DNA from: Hirsutella rhossiliensis
Taxonomy: Eukaryota > Ascomycota > Sordariomycetes > Hypocreales > Ophiocordycipitaceae
Assembly: GCF_020360975.1 (NCBI RefSeq)
Contig: NW_025408673.1
Location: forward strand, 1,302,001 to 1,366,000
Reading direction: 5' to 3'
Length of the DNA: 64,000 bases
The notes beneath the pieces were generated by a model. It made no database searches and was not told the origin of the DNA. It worked only from the letters and a program-made list of their open reading frames with translations. This document shows, piece after piece, positions 1-11,999 of this stretch (its first letter is position 1; each line of letters starts with the position of its first letter). The translations under genes were made by a program, and so were the position numbers.

Positions 1-1271
1 TCGGGTTATTGTCTAAGTTTCGTGAGCATAAGGGCTACGTCCGTATCTTCTTTATTATATTATTTATAGACTGCCCGTCGTTGTTGTCGATTTTTATTTC
101 GTATGTCTTCCTAGAATCGTTTGCCGTTCTTCTTAATCTAGTCTCGAGAGACTCCTTTAGGATAGGGGTGTTCTAGTTCTGCGAATTTGACTTATTTCTA
201 TGTTTTTAGATCCCTTCGTTGCATCATTGCAAGGGTTTTCTTTAGTGGCTTTAGGAACTATCCGGTACCGTTCTTATCGCTTAGGTATACCGTATATTCG
301 TCGTCGTAGCATATAGTCTAACTAAGGAGTTTATACTTTAGTTCCTATCTATTAGTAGCGTTTAGGTGTTTCTTACCTTCTAAGGCTAGTGCCTAGTGGG
401 TTTTCTTCTCCTTACGAGGTTGTCTGTATTCTTTAGAGTAATGTCTAAGTTTCCCGTAGTTAAAACACTTTCCTTTGCTTTTCTATGTTGCATCTAGATC
501 TATCCTGCCTAGGTTAGTTATATGGGCGTAGGCAATAGGAGTTTCGCGCTTCTTTTTATAGTTAGCGCGTCGGTTAAAGTTGTTCCTATAGGAAGGGTTC
601 TAGTTTCCTCTTCCTTGTTTCTTTTCTTAGCGTCGCGCGTACTATCTATCGTCGATTCGTACTACTATAGCAATATAGTCCGAGAGGTTATTAGGTCGAT
701 TTTCCTTATAGAGCTCGTCCTTAACTTCTTCTTTAAGCCCGTCGTAGAATCGTAATATAAGAGGTTCGTCGTCTTAATTAAGCTTTAAGGTAACTTAACG
801 GAACTTCGTAGTATAATCCGATGCTAAGATCCTTTATTGGATTTCTCGAAGTTTTTGTTCGGCTTCTCGTTCCTCGTCGGTTATTCCGAATACCTTCGTA
901 ATAGCTTCTTCGAATCCTTAGAAACTAGCAAAGACTTCGTCTATCTCGTTATCTCGTCGCGCTAGTTGGTTGTCGAGAAAATCCCTTATAATAGGTCTAA
1001 ACTAGGCGAGTGCCATTCTAGATAAACAATTTCCTACGTAGAGTACCTTTTCGACTAGGTCCGAGAGTTTGGTAGGGTAAAACCGGTGGTAGGCCTTAAG
1101 TTGGGTGAGAAAGTCTCGAAGCGTGCTATAAGTACCGTCGAATGGTCCTAGCTGTTTTGGTTTAACTGCTTCTCCGAGGTCCCTAACTTATCCGTTGCCT
1201 CCTCCGTTCCTAAGTAACTATACCTTATGTCGAAGGGTGATGATCTCGCGCATTATGTCCTAAGGCGACAT
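1..1271 (-). pseudogene. Ty3/gypsy gag, 5' part, truncated by window edge
   Basis: Capsid-nucleocapsid precursor of a Ty3/gypsy retrotransposon, which would coat the RNA in cytoplasmic particles. The start is the minus-strand ATG at 1,271-1,269, opening MSPQDIMREIITLRHK, the equivalent of a start mutated to ATA in the gypsy D copy at 24,184. A capsid-like stretch follows, and near 475-430 there is a CCHC zinc-knuckle remnant (C-F-N-x-G-K-L-x-H-Y-S-K-E) whose second and last Cys are now Tyr. In-frame TAA/TAG codons at Gln-type positions break it. It is much less mutated than gypsy D: TpG and CpA are still present and the start codon is intact, so this is a younger or less RIPed copy. pol lies beyond the left edge. 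Confidence 0.8.
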
Positions 1272-1386
1272 GGTGGCTCTAGAGTTGGTTGATCTAGCTT
1301 GCTATGCAGGCATGTTGATAGTTGCGATATTGCTTAGAGTAACGCGGTATTGCACTAAATAAGAGCTTTTAACGTATAACGACCGG

Positions 1387-1824
1387 TGTTATTCCTAAGG
1401 GATAAACCTATCTAGGGGTTTATGTTAGCAGATATAATAGGGCGTGGTCTAAGCAATGATAAGTATATTACGTTGGTGATAAGTCGGAGGTCGTAGACCG
1501 TAGACTATAACTAGGTGATTAGAATTAGAGATAGAATCGTAATAAAGATCTATATTAAAAGCTAGAGAGCTATCTGTCTAAAGGAGTGAAAGTAGGTGGC
1601 TATATATACCCGTAGAGACTGTCCTTAGATTATAGGCCTGGCTATAATCCCTAACGTTGGATCGTATGGAGCGTAGTGATCCTGTTGATCCTGGATTACT
1701 TAGATCTCTGCGATCCCCTCGATCCTATATCCGTTGGATGGTCGTGCCGACTATTTATCTGTTAGACCGTGTCACGTGCTTGACGCGGTCGACCGTTAGC
1801 GGCCTAGTAGCCGTGGTCGTAACA
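1387..1824 (-). repeat. 5' LTR of the left-edge gypsy element (438 bp)
   Basis: Read on the minus strand it starts TGTTACGACCACGG at 1,824 and ends GGAATAACA at 1,387, so the canonical TG...CA ends are intact. It is homologous to the gypsy D LTRs at 23,597 and 56,284, whose ends have become TATTA...AATAATA, the change expected from RIP. The leader between 1,386 and the gag ATG at 1,271 would hold the primer binding site; I could not match it to a tRNA. Most of this LTR keeps CpA/TpG, including a GGATCG-rich stretch. The outer boundary is set by similarity and the start of LINE sequence at 1,825. The partner LTR is outside the window, so the target duplication cannot be tested. Confidence 0.72.
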
Positions 1825-4800
1825 GACCGCTATAAAGCTTCCTTACTAACGGATCTTAAGGTAGCTATAAAGGGCACTTATTAAAGGAAAGGCTTAAAAG
1901 GGACCTTAGTTATAGACCTTACTTTCTATAGCCCCTTTAAATAGCTAACCTAAGCTAACTTCCGCTTCCTAGAGGCTACGGGCTTAGATTATAGGCCTAT
2001 AGCCTTTAAAGCTAGCTTAAGGGGCCCTAATAGGCTACTACTAGCTAGGCCTACTACCTATAATTATAGGAAAGTAAACTAAAAGGTATTCTTAGAATAC
2101 CTAGCTAAGAAGGAATAGGACCTCCTTATAGCTATAGAGAGGGCTATAAAAAGAGATAACTTAAAAGGGATAGCTTCCCTTTTAATAAGAACCCTTATAG
2201 AGGCCTCGAACGTAGCGATACCGAAAAAGAGGCCCTATAAGGGACCTAAGCCTTAGTAGACTAACGAGCTAATATACCTTTAGAAAGCCCTAAGCCGAGC
2301 CTAACAAGCTTATAGGCTAGCCTAGGATAAAGAGAGCTAAAAGAGCTTTATAGAGGCCCGAAATAGCTTTAAGTATACTATTAAGGCTATTAAAAAGTAA
2401 TACTAAGAGAGCTTCTTAATAAAAGTAGTAGGAAAGGACGTCTTTATAGCCTTTTCCTATACTAAGGCTAGAGCTAACCCTACCCTTCTTAGTATCTTAT
2501 ATATAAAAGAAGGGATAGAGGTAAAAGCTAATACCTTTATAGAAAAATACTAGGCCTTCTTAATAACCCTTTTTCTATCCCTAGACCCTAGCCCTAACCC
2601 TCCCCTTAGCCCCCCCTAAAGCCTAGAAAAAGAAGAGCCCTTATGCTATATAGGTAGTAAGGGCACGGTTAAGTAGGACTAGCTAGAGCTAAAGGACCCT
2701 AAGATTAGGAGGGCTATTTTTAGCTCTTTTAATAAGAAAGCCCTTAGCCCGGACTCCCTTAGCTTCCTCCCTATCTAATACGCGTATAAGGCTATCCCTA
2801 CGGTCTTTAATAGGGCCTATAAAGCCTTATTTAACTAAGGATACTACCCTAAGGTATAGAAGGAAGCTATAGGAATTATACTCCTAAAGTAAAATAAGTA
2901 AGACTATACTATCCCTAAGGCCTATAAGGTTATAAGTCTACTTAACTACTTAGGAAAAGTCCTTAAAAAGCTATACGCTACCTAGCTAAGCTATCTAGCT
3001 AATACGGCCGGGCTTTTAAACCCTATATAGCTAGGGGGATAAAAGTAGCGGTTAGCTATAGACACGGCCCTCCTCCTCCTATACTATATCTAAAAGAAGC
3101 AGGAGTCTAATAAGAAGGCTATTACTAGTACCCTCTTATTAAATATAAAGGGCGCCTTCGATTTCGTATTAAAGGAATAGCTTATAAGGGTCCTAAAGGA
3201 ATTAAACCTCCCTAAGGCCCTTATAAGCTAAGTAAACTACTTTCTTACTAAAAGGAAGATCTAACTAGCCTTAAAGGGGTAAGTCTAGCCCCTTATAGAC
3301 CTAGTAATAGGAGTACCTTAAGGGTCTCTTATTAGCCTTATTTTATTCCTCTTATACGTAAGGGGGATACTAGCGGCTAAGGGATACTAGCTATCTTATA
3401 TAGATAACTTTAGTATCTTTATAACGTCGACCTTAGCTAAGAAGAACGTTTGGTAGCTAAAAGTAATAACTACTAACCTATTTAAATAAGCTAAAGACTA
3501 AGGGGTCTACTTCGACCCCTTAAAGATAGAACTTATCTACTTTAGTAGGTAACGATAGCCTATTTTAAAGGGTATAATAATAGAAGGCTTATTTTTTAAG
3601 GTAAAGCCCTTAGTACGCTAGCTAAGGGTCTTCTTTAATTCTAGGCTCCTATTTAAATAATATATCGAGAAGAAGGTAGTATCTATATAAGCTGCCTTTA
3701 AAGGACTATCCCGCCTAACCTCTATATAAAAAGGCCTATTATTTAGAGCCTTTAGATAGCTCTACTAGGCCTACGTAACCTCTATAGTAAACTATGGGGC
3801 CTAACTTTAATATAAGGGGCCTAAGACCCTTAAGAACCTTATAAAGCCTTTTTAAAGGCTATAAAACTAAGCTCTTTTAAAGGTTTTAAGGGCGTTTAAA
3901 GGATCCCCTATTAAGGCCTTAGAAGCTAAAGCGGCCCTACTACTACTAAAGGTATAATTTAAAAGGGTATACCTCTCCTATACCCTCTAGACCCTATACT
4001 TCTTACTTAGTTACCTTATAAGGTAGGCTTACGACCTAGCTATATAGGATAACCTCGCTAACTTAGGCTCTAACCTAGGGGCCTTAAGCTATATTAGGCT
4101 ATATATATAGCTCTTCTACCTCCTTAAAGGCCTAGTAGCCCTTATAGGACCTAACTATAACTTAGAAAGAAGGAAAGCTAGCTAGGAGCTATTATAGGCC
4201 CTAGAGCCTAAGGCCTTTATTATAATAATAAAGGCCCTTAAGCCCTTAGCTAAGAAGTAAAACTAACGCCTCTTAGCTAGCCTAGCTAGCCTAAAAGACT
4301 TTAGGTTACGGCCCCTAGCCTTCTATACTAACGGCTTTAAGGGGTGCTTTAAGGGGTCCCCTATAGAGACTAACGCTTACTACTTCTATAAAATAAGCCT
4401 AGAAAATAGGCCTATTAAGGCATACTACGAGAACCTAGGGCCCTCGATCGAAGTAGTTAACGTAGAGCTATTCGCGATACTAAGGGTCTTAAAGGACCTA
4501 GCTAAGAGGCCTCGGCCCTTAAAGCTTAGCCCTCTTAACCCCCTTATAGATACTTATATCTTTATAGATAGCTAAGCTACTATAAAGAAGGTTATAGGTT
4601 TCTTAGACCTAGCTATATATATTAAAAGGCTCCTACTTAGCTTAGAAGCTTTTTATAATATATAGCTATACTAGTGCCCTAGCTACCTAGGGATCTTTAG
4701 TAACGAGCTAGCCGACTAACTAGCTAAAAGAAGCTTAAGGGCCCTTACCTAAGGGACCCCCTTAGTCTTTATTAGCTACCTATAAAGAAAGGTCTAGTAA

Positions 4801-5340
4801 GCTACTAAGGACTATTAAAAGGGACTCTAGGCTACTAAGGCGGCTAAAGGCCCTAGGGCTAAGGGCCTAGGCAAGCACTATATATCTATTTAAAAGACCC
4901 CCTGCCTAGCCCTTAGCCTAGAAAAGGACCTTATAGGGAGGCCTAGGCCGACCCTCTTAGCCTTCTACTAGCTCCTCTTTAAGGCCGGCTTCTTATTTTC
5001 CTTCTTAAAAAGGACTAATAAGGTAGACCGAGACGACTACCGCTATAGCTAAGGAAGGTATATAGCTAAGCACCTTATCCTAAGGTGCCCGAACTATAGG
5101 AGGGAAAGAGAGGTCCTTTACCGGACCTCTAAGAGATAGAAGGAGGCCCTTAGCTTACCTATTCTCTATAGCTTTAAGGAAGGAAGGGAAGCCCTTTTAA
5201 CCTTCTTAGCTAAAATAGAGATAGGGATAGCTAAGTAGCTCGAAAAGGAGTAACCTAGGGGCCCTAGGGCCTATAAGGGGGAAAATCACCGCGTAGGAGA
5301 AACTAAACTAACCTTTCCTTTATTATTACCTTTATAGCTA
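1825..5340 (+). pseudogene. LINE ORF2: endonuclease end, reverse transcriptase, RNase H
   Basis: One reading frame runs about 3.5 kb, interrupted only by TAA/TAG at Gln or Trp positions. In order: end of the AP-endonuclease linker; RT with a YKVISLLNYLGKVLKK block near 2,920-2,985; GVPQGS (now GVP-stop-GS) at 3,310-3,327; the YxDD box read as YIDN at 3,397-3,410, so one catalytic Asp is lost; an RNase H segment beginning FYTNG near 4,321; and a C-terminal HLILRCPNYRRER motif near 5,071-5,109, typical of these LINEs. The enzyme would nick target DNA and reverse-transcribe its own RNA there. Loss of the second Asp plus dozens of stops makes it dead. Confidence 0.85.
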
Positions 5341-5440
5341 CCCTTTCCTTAATTAGTTATAAGCCCCTAGGCTCTATAGCTAGCTAGGACTACTAATAGG
5401 GGCCTAGGCCCCTACTAGCCTCGCTATAGCCCTAGAGGCT
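1825..5440 (+). mobile_element. LINE copy 1 (Tad-like non-LTR retrotransposon), 5'-truncated
   Basis: Non-LTR element of the fungal Tad/I-like type, recognised from its ORF2. The 5' end is cut by the gypsy LTR at 1,824, so ORF1 and most of the endonuclease are missing. The 3' part after ORF2 (5,340-5,440) contains CCTAGAGGCTATATA, also found after LINE copy 3 near 45,190. A second copy of the family lies in opposite orientation at 5,577-16,790, giving a tail-to-tail arrangement. CpA/TpG are almost absent. Confidence 0.8.
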
Positions 5441-5576
5441 ATATATAAGTAATAATATAAAAAGAAATACCTAGCTAGCTTATATATATATATATAAAAT
5501 CCGGCCTTTTATATATAACTATATAGCTTAAGCTATAGCTTAAGCTTATAACTTATAATAGTTAAAGACTCTTATA
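5441..5576 (+). repeat. Diverged LTR fragment of the gypsy A family
   Basis: The 3' half matches the end of the gypsy A LTRs: AGGATCTAGCC-like sequence, then TATATATAACTATA and finally GTTAAAGACTCTTATA. The left part is TA-rich and poorly alignable. It sits exactly at the junction of LINE copy 1 and the truncated end of LINE copy 2, so it may be a solo LTR inserted in copy 2 near that breakpoint. A target duplication is not clear. Confidence 0.55.
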
Positions 5577-6504
5577 TAAGGGCCTTTATTATTATAATAA
5601 AGGCCTTAACCTTTAAAGCCTATAAAGGCTCTTAGCTAGCTTTCTTTTTTTCTTAGTAATAATTAAGTCTTATAATAGCTACTAGGCCTTTAAGAAGGTA
5701 AAGGAGCTATATAAAGGGCCTAATATAGCTTAAGGCTCTTAGGTTAAAGCTTAAGTTAGTAAGGATATCTTATATAGCTAGGTTATACGCTTACTTTATA
5801 AGGTAACTAAGTAAGAAGTAAAAGGTTTAAAGGGTATAAGAGAGGTATACCCTTTTAAATTATACCTTTAATAGCGGTAGTACTACTTTAGCTTCTAAGG
5901 CCTTTATAAGGGATCCTTTAAAGGCCTTTAAGACCTTTAAAAGATCTTAGTTTTAAAGCCTTTAAAAGGGTTTTATAAGGCTCTTAAGGGTCGTAGGCCC
6001 TTAATACTAAGGCTAGGCCTTATAGTATATTATAAAGGTTATATAGACCTAATAGAGCTACTTAAAAGCTTTAAATAATAAGCTTCTTTATATAGATACT
6101 AAGTAAGATAGTCCTTTAAGGTAGTATATATAAAAGCTACCTTCTTTTTAATATTTTATTTAAATAGTAGCTTAGAGTTAAAGAAAACTCTTAGCTACTA
6201 TAGTATATACTTCTCTTTAAAAAATAAGACTCTTACTATTATACCCTTTAAAATAAGCTGCCTTTACTTATTAAAGTAAATAAGTTTTATCTTAAAAGGG
6301 TTAAAATAAACCCCTTACTCCTTAGCTTATTTAAATAAGTTAGTAGCTATAGCTTTAAGCTATTAAATATTCTTCTTAGCTAAGGTTAACGTTATAAAGA
6401 TACTAAAGTTATCTATATAAGATATTTAATACTTTTTAGTTACTAGTATCCCCTTTATATATAAAAGGAATAAAATAAAGCTAATAAGAGACCTTTAAGG
6501 TACC
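5577..6504 (-). pseudogene. LINE copy 2 ORF2, distal part (RT after the GVPQGS box)
   Basis: On the minus strand this aligns base by base with LINE copy 1 from about 3,310 to 4,240: the sequence after GVPQGS, the YIDN box, and the thumb region up to a TTTATTATAATAATAAAGG stretch. It then stops at the LTR fragment ending at 5,576, so the RNase H and tail of this copy are missing. The missing upstream part resumes at 13,489. Joining the two across gypsy A restores the LINE order CTAGTAAT-AAGGGTACC once one copy of the 5-bp duplication is removed. Stops are all TAA/TAG. Confidence 0.82.
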
Positions 6505-6509
6505 CTTAT

Positions 6510-6694
6510 TATTATAAGTAGGTAGAGGCGTATATATAGGTGCCGCTTATAGGATAATATTAATAAGCTATATAGAGCTCTTTTATACGCGGCTAGCCCG
6601 CCCTTATATATATAGGATCTAGCCCTTTATATATAACTATACGGCTTAGGCTATAGCTAAAGCCTATTACTTATAATAGTTAAAGACTTTTATA
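6510..6694 (-). repeat. Gypsy A 3' LTR
   Basis: 185 bp. On the plus strand it starts TATTATAAGTAGGTAGAGG and ends GTTAAAGACTTTTATA. It is closely similar to 13,303-13,488 along its whole length. The TG...CA ends are converted to TA...TA. It lies next to the polypurine tract at 6,695, which fixes the element's orientation as minus. Confidence 0.88.
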
Positions 6695-6708
6695 TAATGC
6701 CCTCCCTT
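6695..6708 (-). other. Gypsy A polypurine tract
   Basis: Minus-strand AAGGGAGGGCATTA directly abuts the 3' LTR. This purine run is the expected RNase H-resistant primer for plus-strand DNA synthesis. Its position next to this LTR rather than the other confirms minus-strand polarity. Confidence 0.7.
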
Positions 6709-7029
6709 AAGCGCGGTATAGCACGGCCTTATTAATAGCTCCTATATAATTAGGCCTATACCGCGGGCTCTTCCTTACCCTTTCCCGTTAATAGGGCCGG
6801 CCTTACTAGCCTTATTATCCCCGCGCCTATTTACTTAAGCGGTTAAGACCTAGCTTTATACTTATTAGCTAGCTAGCCGTTTAAATAAGGGCGTAACTTA
6901 TTATATACGCCCTTAGGTAGCCGGCGGCTAGTCTAGACCTATATAAGCCTTAGGTTGCCCGTCCCCTTTACCTTAGGCAGTATCCTTTACTAAGGGGTAT
7001 ATAAAGCGGCATCCCCCTTTTCCCCCTTC

Positions 7030-8210
7030 CTTTCCTTTTCTCCTTTCTTTAACTATAGTAATAGTATTAATAAGTAAGTTCTACTTTACCTAGGGTATTA
7101 GTCTATTCCTAGCTATATAAGCCGCTCTATTAACGTATACTTATAGTAGTAATAGTAGTAGTAATAATAGCCTTAATAATAATAATAACTCTAACTAGTA
7201 AGTTCCGCGCCTTATAGAGTAGGAGGCTATATTCCGTTATACTAACTTCCGCGATAGATATATCTACCTCTCTATCTCTTACCTCCTCTTTCTTAGAGTA
7301 TATAAAGTTATTTATCGACGCCGTGCTAGCCGCGGCCGACGATAACTCCGCTACTACCGCCGCTCTTACCCGCGCCGCTACTACCGCTCTTACCGCCGCC
7401 GCCGCTGCCTTTACTACGCTATTCGCTCTTATATTGCCCCTTAAGGTAACGACGCCGTCCCCGCTACTACCTATAACGCCTAGCCCCTTAGCCCCTACCT
7501 CTATCTCCGCTACCCCTATAAGTCTATAGTTAGGTAAGCGTAATAGACGTTATCCGCTAACCTCCTATAGTATAAGCGCTAAGTATAGGCCGGCGCCGCC
7601 CGCTCGGCCCTCTATATACGTTATACGTTATAGGAGCTCGACTACTCCGACTAGGCCGGGCGCCGCCGCGGCGGTAGCTACTATTAGTACGCGCGCGCCG
7701 GCCGCGCCTATAAGGCGGCGCCTCCTATCCTACTCGCTACGGCGTTAGCTTAGAAGGCCGGCTTATATAGGTAGGCGTAAGGGGCTACTAAGAAGCGCCT
7801 TACCGCCGCCGCCGCCGCCTACTATAACCTCCGCGCCCTTAAGCGATAGGGCCTTATACTTAAATAAGTCCTTACTCTTCCGCTCCTTTATTTCCGCCTT
7901 TAATATACCCGGCGCTAGGGATACTACCTCCGTCGCCCTATCGGCGGTCCCCTTAGCCGTGCCCGCCTCTACTACCGCCGCTACCCTTACTACCGCCGCT
8001 AGCCGCCGCCCCTTTACCCTTAGAGCCGCCGCTACCGCTAACTAGCTTATAGGCTTAAAAGGGCCGCCTTAGCGCCTTAAAGACTGCTACCGCCGCTAAT
8101 AAGAAAGAGGAGGCCGATAAAGATAACGATAATAAAGATAATAATAATAATTATAATAAGGAATAAGCCTAGGTAGTCTAAAAGCTCCGCTTTATAATAA
8201 ATACTATTTT
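7030..8210 (+). pseudogene. ORF antisense to pol inside gypsy A, function unknown
   Basis: Between integrase and the 3' LTR the plus strand carries open sequence opposite to gag-pol. It opens with a run of Gln-derived stops (7,141-7,190, about nine then five former CAA/CAG codons: a poly-Gln tract). An Ala/Thr-rich stretch follows (7,290-7,530, frame beginning LFIDAVLAAADDNSATT), then Pro/Arg-rich sequence, and a charged tail near 8,090-8,160 (KKEEADKDNDNKDNNNN). More than one frame is involved, so frameshifts are likely or several small ORFs exist. The minus strand is also fairly open here because the region is GC-rich, so coding strand is uncertain. No domain recognised. It could be an accessory antisense ORF or a captured host fragment. 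Confidence 0.4.
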
Positions 8211-8299
8211 TATCTCTACCTATACTATTACGCTTATATTACCTATATTATTATAACTACCCCCTTTACTTTACTTACTTTATAGTCTTAACTTAAGCC

Positions 8300-11200
8300 G
8301 CTATTAATAGTCTATTAGTCTATTATTCTTATCTATTAGTTTATATAGGGCCTTAAACTTATCGAGGGCTATAGCTCTTATAAACTTATATATAGGTTCC
8401 TATATAAGGTCGAGGTACCCGCGCTACTTAATAAGAACCTCCTAGCGTTTCCCTTAGCCTACCTTCTTTTAGTATATAGTTTATATTTCTTTAACCTTAA
8501 ATTTATTATCCCCTTCTACCTTAAATATAGGCAGTTAAGGGTCTACTACTTTTTATTTAGGTAGCGGGTTAAAGGAGGCTTAGTAAAGGAGGTTAACGTT
8601 AACCTTATTATAGACCCCTATTAAAAGACTATTAAGCTTAACTACCTATAAGCTAACGACCCTTTATATTATAAACTTTATATATAGCTAGTCTAACTTC
8701 TTCTTTAATCGCGCTAACTTATAGTTATAGAGGTCGAGCTATACTTTATCTCTTACTATAAACCTATCTACTAGCGCCTTAGTTTTATTAGTATATTACT
8801 CTTAATCTTATACTATAGCGGCTATTATAGATTAATAGTATTTTATAGTTTCTTATAGCTTCTATATAAACGCGGAAGCGCGGCTCTCTAGTAATATACT
8901 ATTATACTACTCCGCTACTATATCCGCGGTAAATAAGATTAGGGAGGGTAGCTTAAAGCTATATATTATAAAGAAGGGGGCTATCTTAATAAAGGTTTAT
9001 AGTTTACTATTTAGCGCGAGCTAAGTAGTAGGGAGCTAGTAGTCTTAGTCCGCTTAGTTATAAGCTATAACTACTTATAGGTATACTTATACTTCTTAGT
9101 TAACCCTCTTAGGTCCCCTATCGGTCTATAGGTAGTAAGCTATATTAAGTAGCTATATAATCTAGAGTAGCTAGTATAAGTACTATTAAAAGCGGCTAGT
9201 TTAGTTCGACCCTCTATCGCTTATAATAAAGGCTAGCTAGCTATATAAGTAGGCCTAGTACTAAAAGAAGCGCTCTATATAGGCTTTTATATCTATAGAT
9301 AGTATTAGCTTTAGTACTATTAATTTACTAAGTCGGTCTTTAATTACCTATATATAGTAGTTGCCGCCCTCTATAAGTAGGAGGTCTATTATAAAGTCTA
9401 TCTATATATATATATAGAACTAGTCTAGTATTAAAAGCTACTTTAATAGCCCCTTAAGCTATACCCTTTAGATCTTTATATAGCTATAGATATTATAGTT
9501 ATAGAGGAAGTAATAAATATAATACTATAGGAGGGGCTAGTAAAAGTCCCTTATAAGGCCTACTACTATACCTTATCTACCTAAGTAACCTATAACGCTA
9601 GAGTTATAGATAAGTTAAACTAGCCTCCCTTAGAGCTTATTTTATTTATCTAGCTCTAGCGGTCCCTCCTTCTCCTTAGCTTCTATAATATATAGTGCGC
9701 CCGGTACCTATAGTCTCCCCCGCTAGCGTAGATGCCCCCGTAGGTTAATATAGTAGTCGGCTACCTATACCTTTAGCTTTAGCTTTAGATTTAAGTATCG
9801 AGCGCCGGACTTAATAGCGCGGCGTACGCCCTTATAAGTACGGTCTAGAGCCGTTATCCTATCTTATAAGCGTTAAAGGGCCTTATCTTAGAATACTCTT
9901 ACTACGCGCGCCCTTAGGCCGGTCTATCCCTCCTCGCTAGGCCGAGGTAAGGGTATAAGGGGAAGCTTATTTACTAGCACCGCGCTTTCCTTTATTATAG
10001 AAGCTCTTATATAAGTCCGGAGTACTTCTTATAAGATAAGCTATAGATCCTAGGCCTTAATATCCGCCCTTATTAGCTAGTCTTAATCCCTCTAAGAAAG
10101 CGCGTCTAGGACTATAGAGTCCTACTTAAGGCGGTACTTAATCGAGAAGTTAAAGCGTAAAAGATACTCCGCTTAGCGGGCTTACCGCTCTAAGAGGTAC
10201 TAGTAAGTTATAAAGTACTTAAGGTTCCTATAGTCTATAAGAACCTTAAAGCACTTATAGCTTTAGAGCTCCGCTTACTATTACTTAAGGTAGCTAATAA
10301 TCGCTAGTATCTCTTTATTATAAATAGCGTAATTTTGCTTTACTAGGGTTAGCTTATAGGAGTAGAATACTATTAGTTACTTCCGCCTATCTACCTCTTA
10401 AGAGAGCGTTCCTCTAAGTACCTAGCCGCTATAGTCTACTTTAACTAACGTAGACCGGTTAAAGTCCTACTAAAGTAGTACTAAGGCTTAAAAGAATAGG
10501 TCCTTAAGCGTATAGAACGCTCCTTCCTATATAGGCCCTTAGTAAAAGGCAGTCTACTTCCTAGTAATCTTATTTAAGGGTATTATAATATAAGAGAAGC
10601 CCTTAATAAATATCCTATAATAGTTCGCGAACCTAAGGAAGCTCTATACGCCTATCTATAGAGTTAGGGGAGCTTAGTCCTAAATTACCTAGATCTTTAT
10701 AGGATCCGCTTATATACCTACGCTTATATAAATAATAAAGCCTAAGTACTTAACCCTCTTAACCTTAAATTTATACTTATCTAGGTTAAGGTAGAGCTTA
10801 TAAAGTTAAAGGCGCTTTAAGACCCTCTATACTTTCTATATATAGTCCTTATAAGAGCCGCTTATATAGATAAGGATATTATCTATATATATAAAGGCGA
10901 ACTTATTAAGGAAGTCCTAAAGTATATTATTAATATAACGCTAAAAGGTAGTAGGCGCTCCTAAGAGGCTAAAGGGTATTATAAGCTACTTAAATAAGCT
11001 ATAGCGCGTATAAAACGCTGTCTTTTACTTATTACCCTCTAAGATCTATACCTTATAAAACGCCTATTTTATATCTAGCTTCGTAAACTACTTCGCCTTT
11101 AAGAGGTTATAGAGCGTATCTAAGATTAAGGGTAAGGGGTAGCGGTCCGGCCTTATAATTACGTTTAGAGCCCTATAGTTATAGTAAAACTATATCCCGC

Positions 11201-11990
11201 CCCTTAGTTTATATATAAATAGGACTAGCGCTCTTACTTCGAAGCTACTTACTTAAATAAAACCTTTATTTAAGAGGTCCCTTAGCGTCTTTTTAAGTAC
11301 TAGTATCTCCGCGTATAATATACTATATAGCGGTCTAAATAGTATAGGTAGTTCCTATCCCTTCTTATTAGTATAGAGTACGATCCTATAGTCTACCCCT
11401 AGCTTATATAGGTTAAGCTTATCCGCTTCCTAAGACTTAAATAGTAGTAGGAGGTCGTAAAAGCACTTTAGTATCTACTACTATAGCTCTAAGGGCGACT
11501 TTAGCTTCTTTACTTAAAGGGCCTTATCGATATCCGCTAAGCTAACTATATAGACCGCTATATTAGCCGCTACCTAGCCTTCCTCTTACTTTAACCGTTA
11601 TATAGTTCTTATAAAGATAGAGGTAAGGACTTCTTATACTAAGTATAAAGCTCGCACGCTTAGTCCTACGCTTATAGAACTATCGTTATAGTAGACCTAT
11701 TATTATATAGGCCTAAACTATAGCTTCTTTTCGTATAGAACTAAGTATAACTCTATATATAATAACTAGGGTTTCCTAAGTATTAAGGGAAACTCTAGTT
11801 AGGGGATTATATAGGCTACGATAAGCTTATAGTAACCGTCGACCTTTATAGCTAGCTATATAATACCCTTAATTACTATACCTTCTATCGCGCTTAAGGC
11901 GCCCTTTACTTACCTTAGGGCGATCTTTTCTACTAGCACTTATATCTCTTATATAAGCGCCTCGTTAACTATAGTATAGTACTAGTAGCC
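8300..11990 (-). pseudogene. Gypsy A pol: protease, RT, RNase H, integrase
   Basis: Replication polyprotein of gypsy A. RT is read on the minus strand from about 11,120 to 10,700: FTKLDIKQAF, then a conserved block ending in GAPTTFQRYIN, then FAFIYIDNILIY near 10,905-10,862 (YIDD reduced to YIDN). The DDE integrase is near 9,430-9,190, with IDFIIDL (first Asp), a KDRLSK block, and SDRGSN (second Asp) before a THY segment. Frames contain only TAA/TAG stops. These are the standard Ty3/gypsy order RT-RH-INT. The protease segment (about 11,990-11,500) was not resolved into motifs. No chromodomain was found. Confidence 0.82.
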
Positions 11991-11999
11991 CTTATCTAT

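Noticed and set aside
522..755. 77-residue plus-strand ORF
   Set aside because: It lies opposite the recognisable gag frame on the minus strand and is open only by chance.
1657..1884. 75-residue plus-strand ORF
   Set aside because: It crosses the boundary between the gypsy LTR and LINE copy 1 at 1,824, so it is an accidental fusion.
2580..2620. Telomere-like CCCTAACCCT units
   Set aside because: Only two or three imperfect units within the LINE RT frame; not a tandem array.
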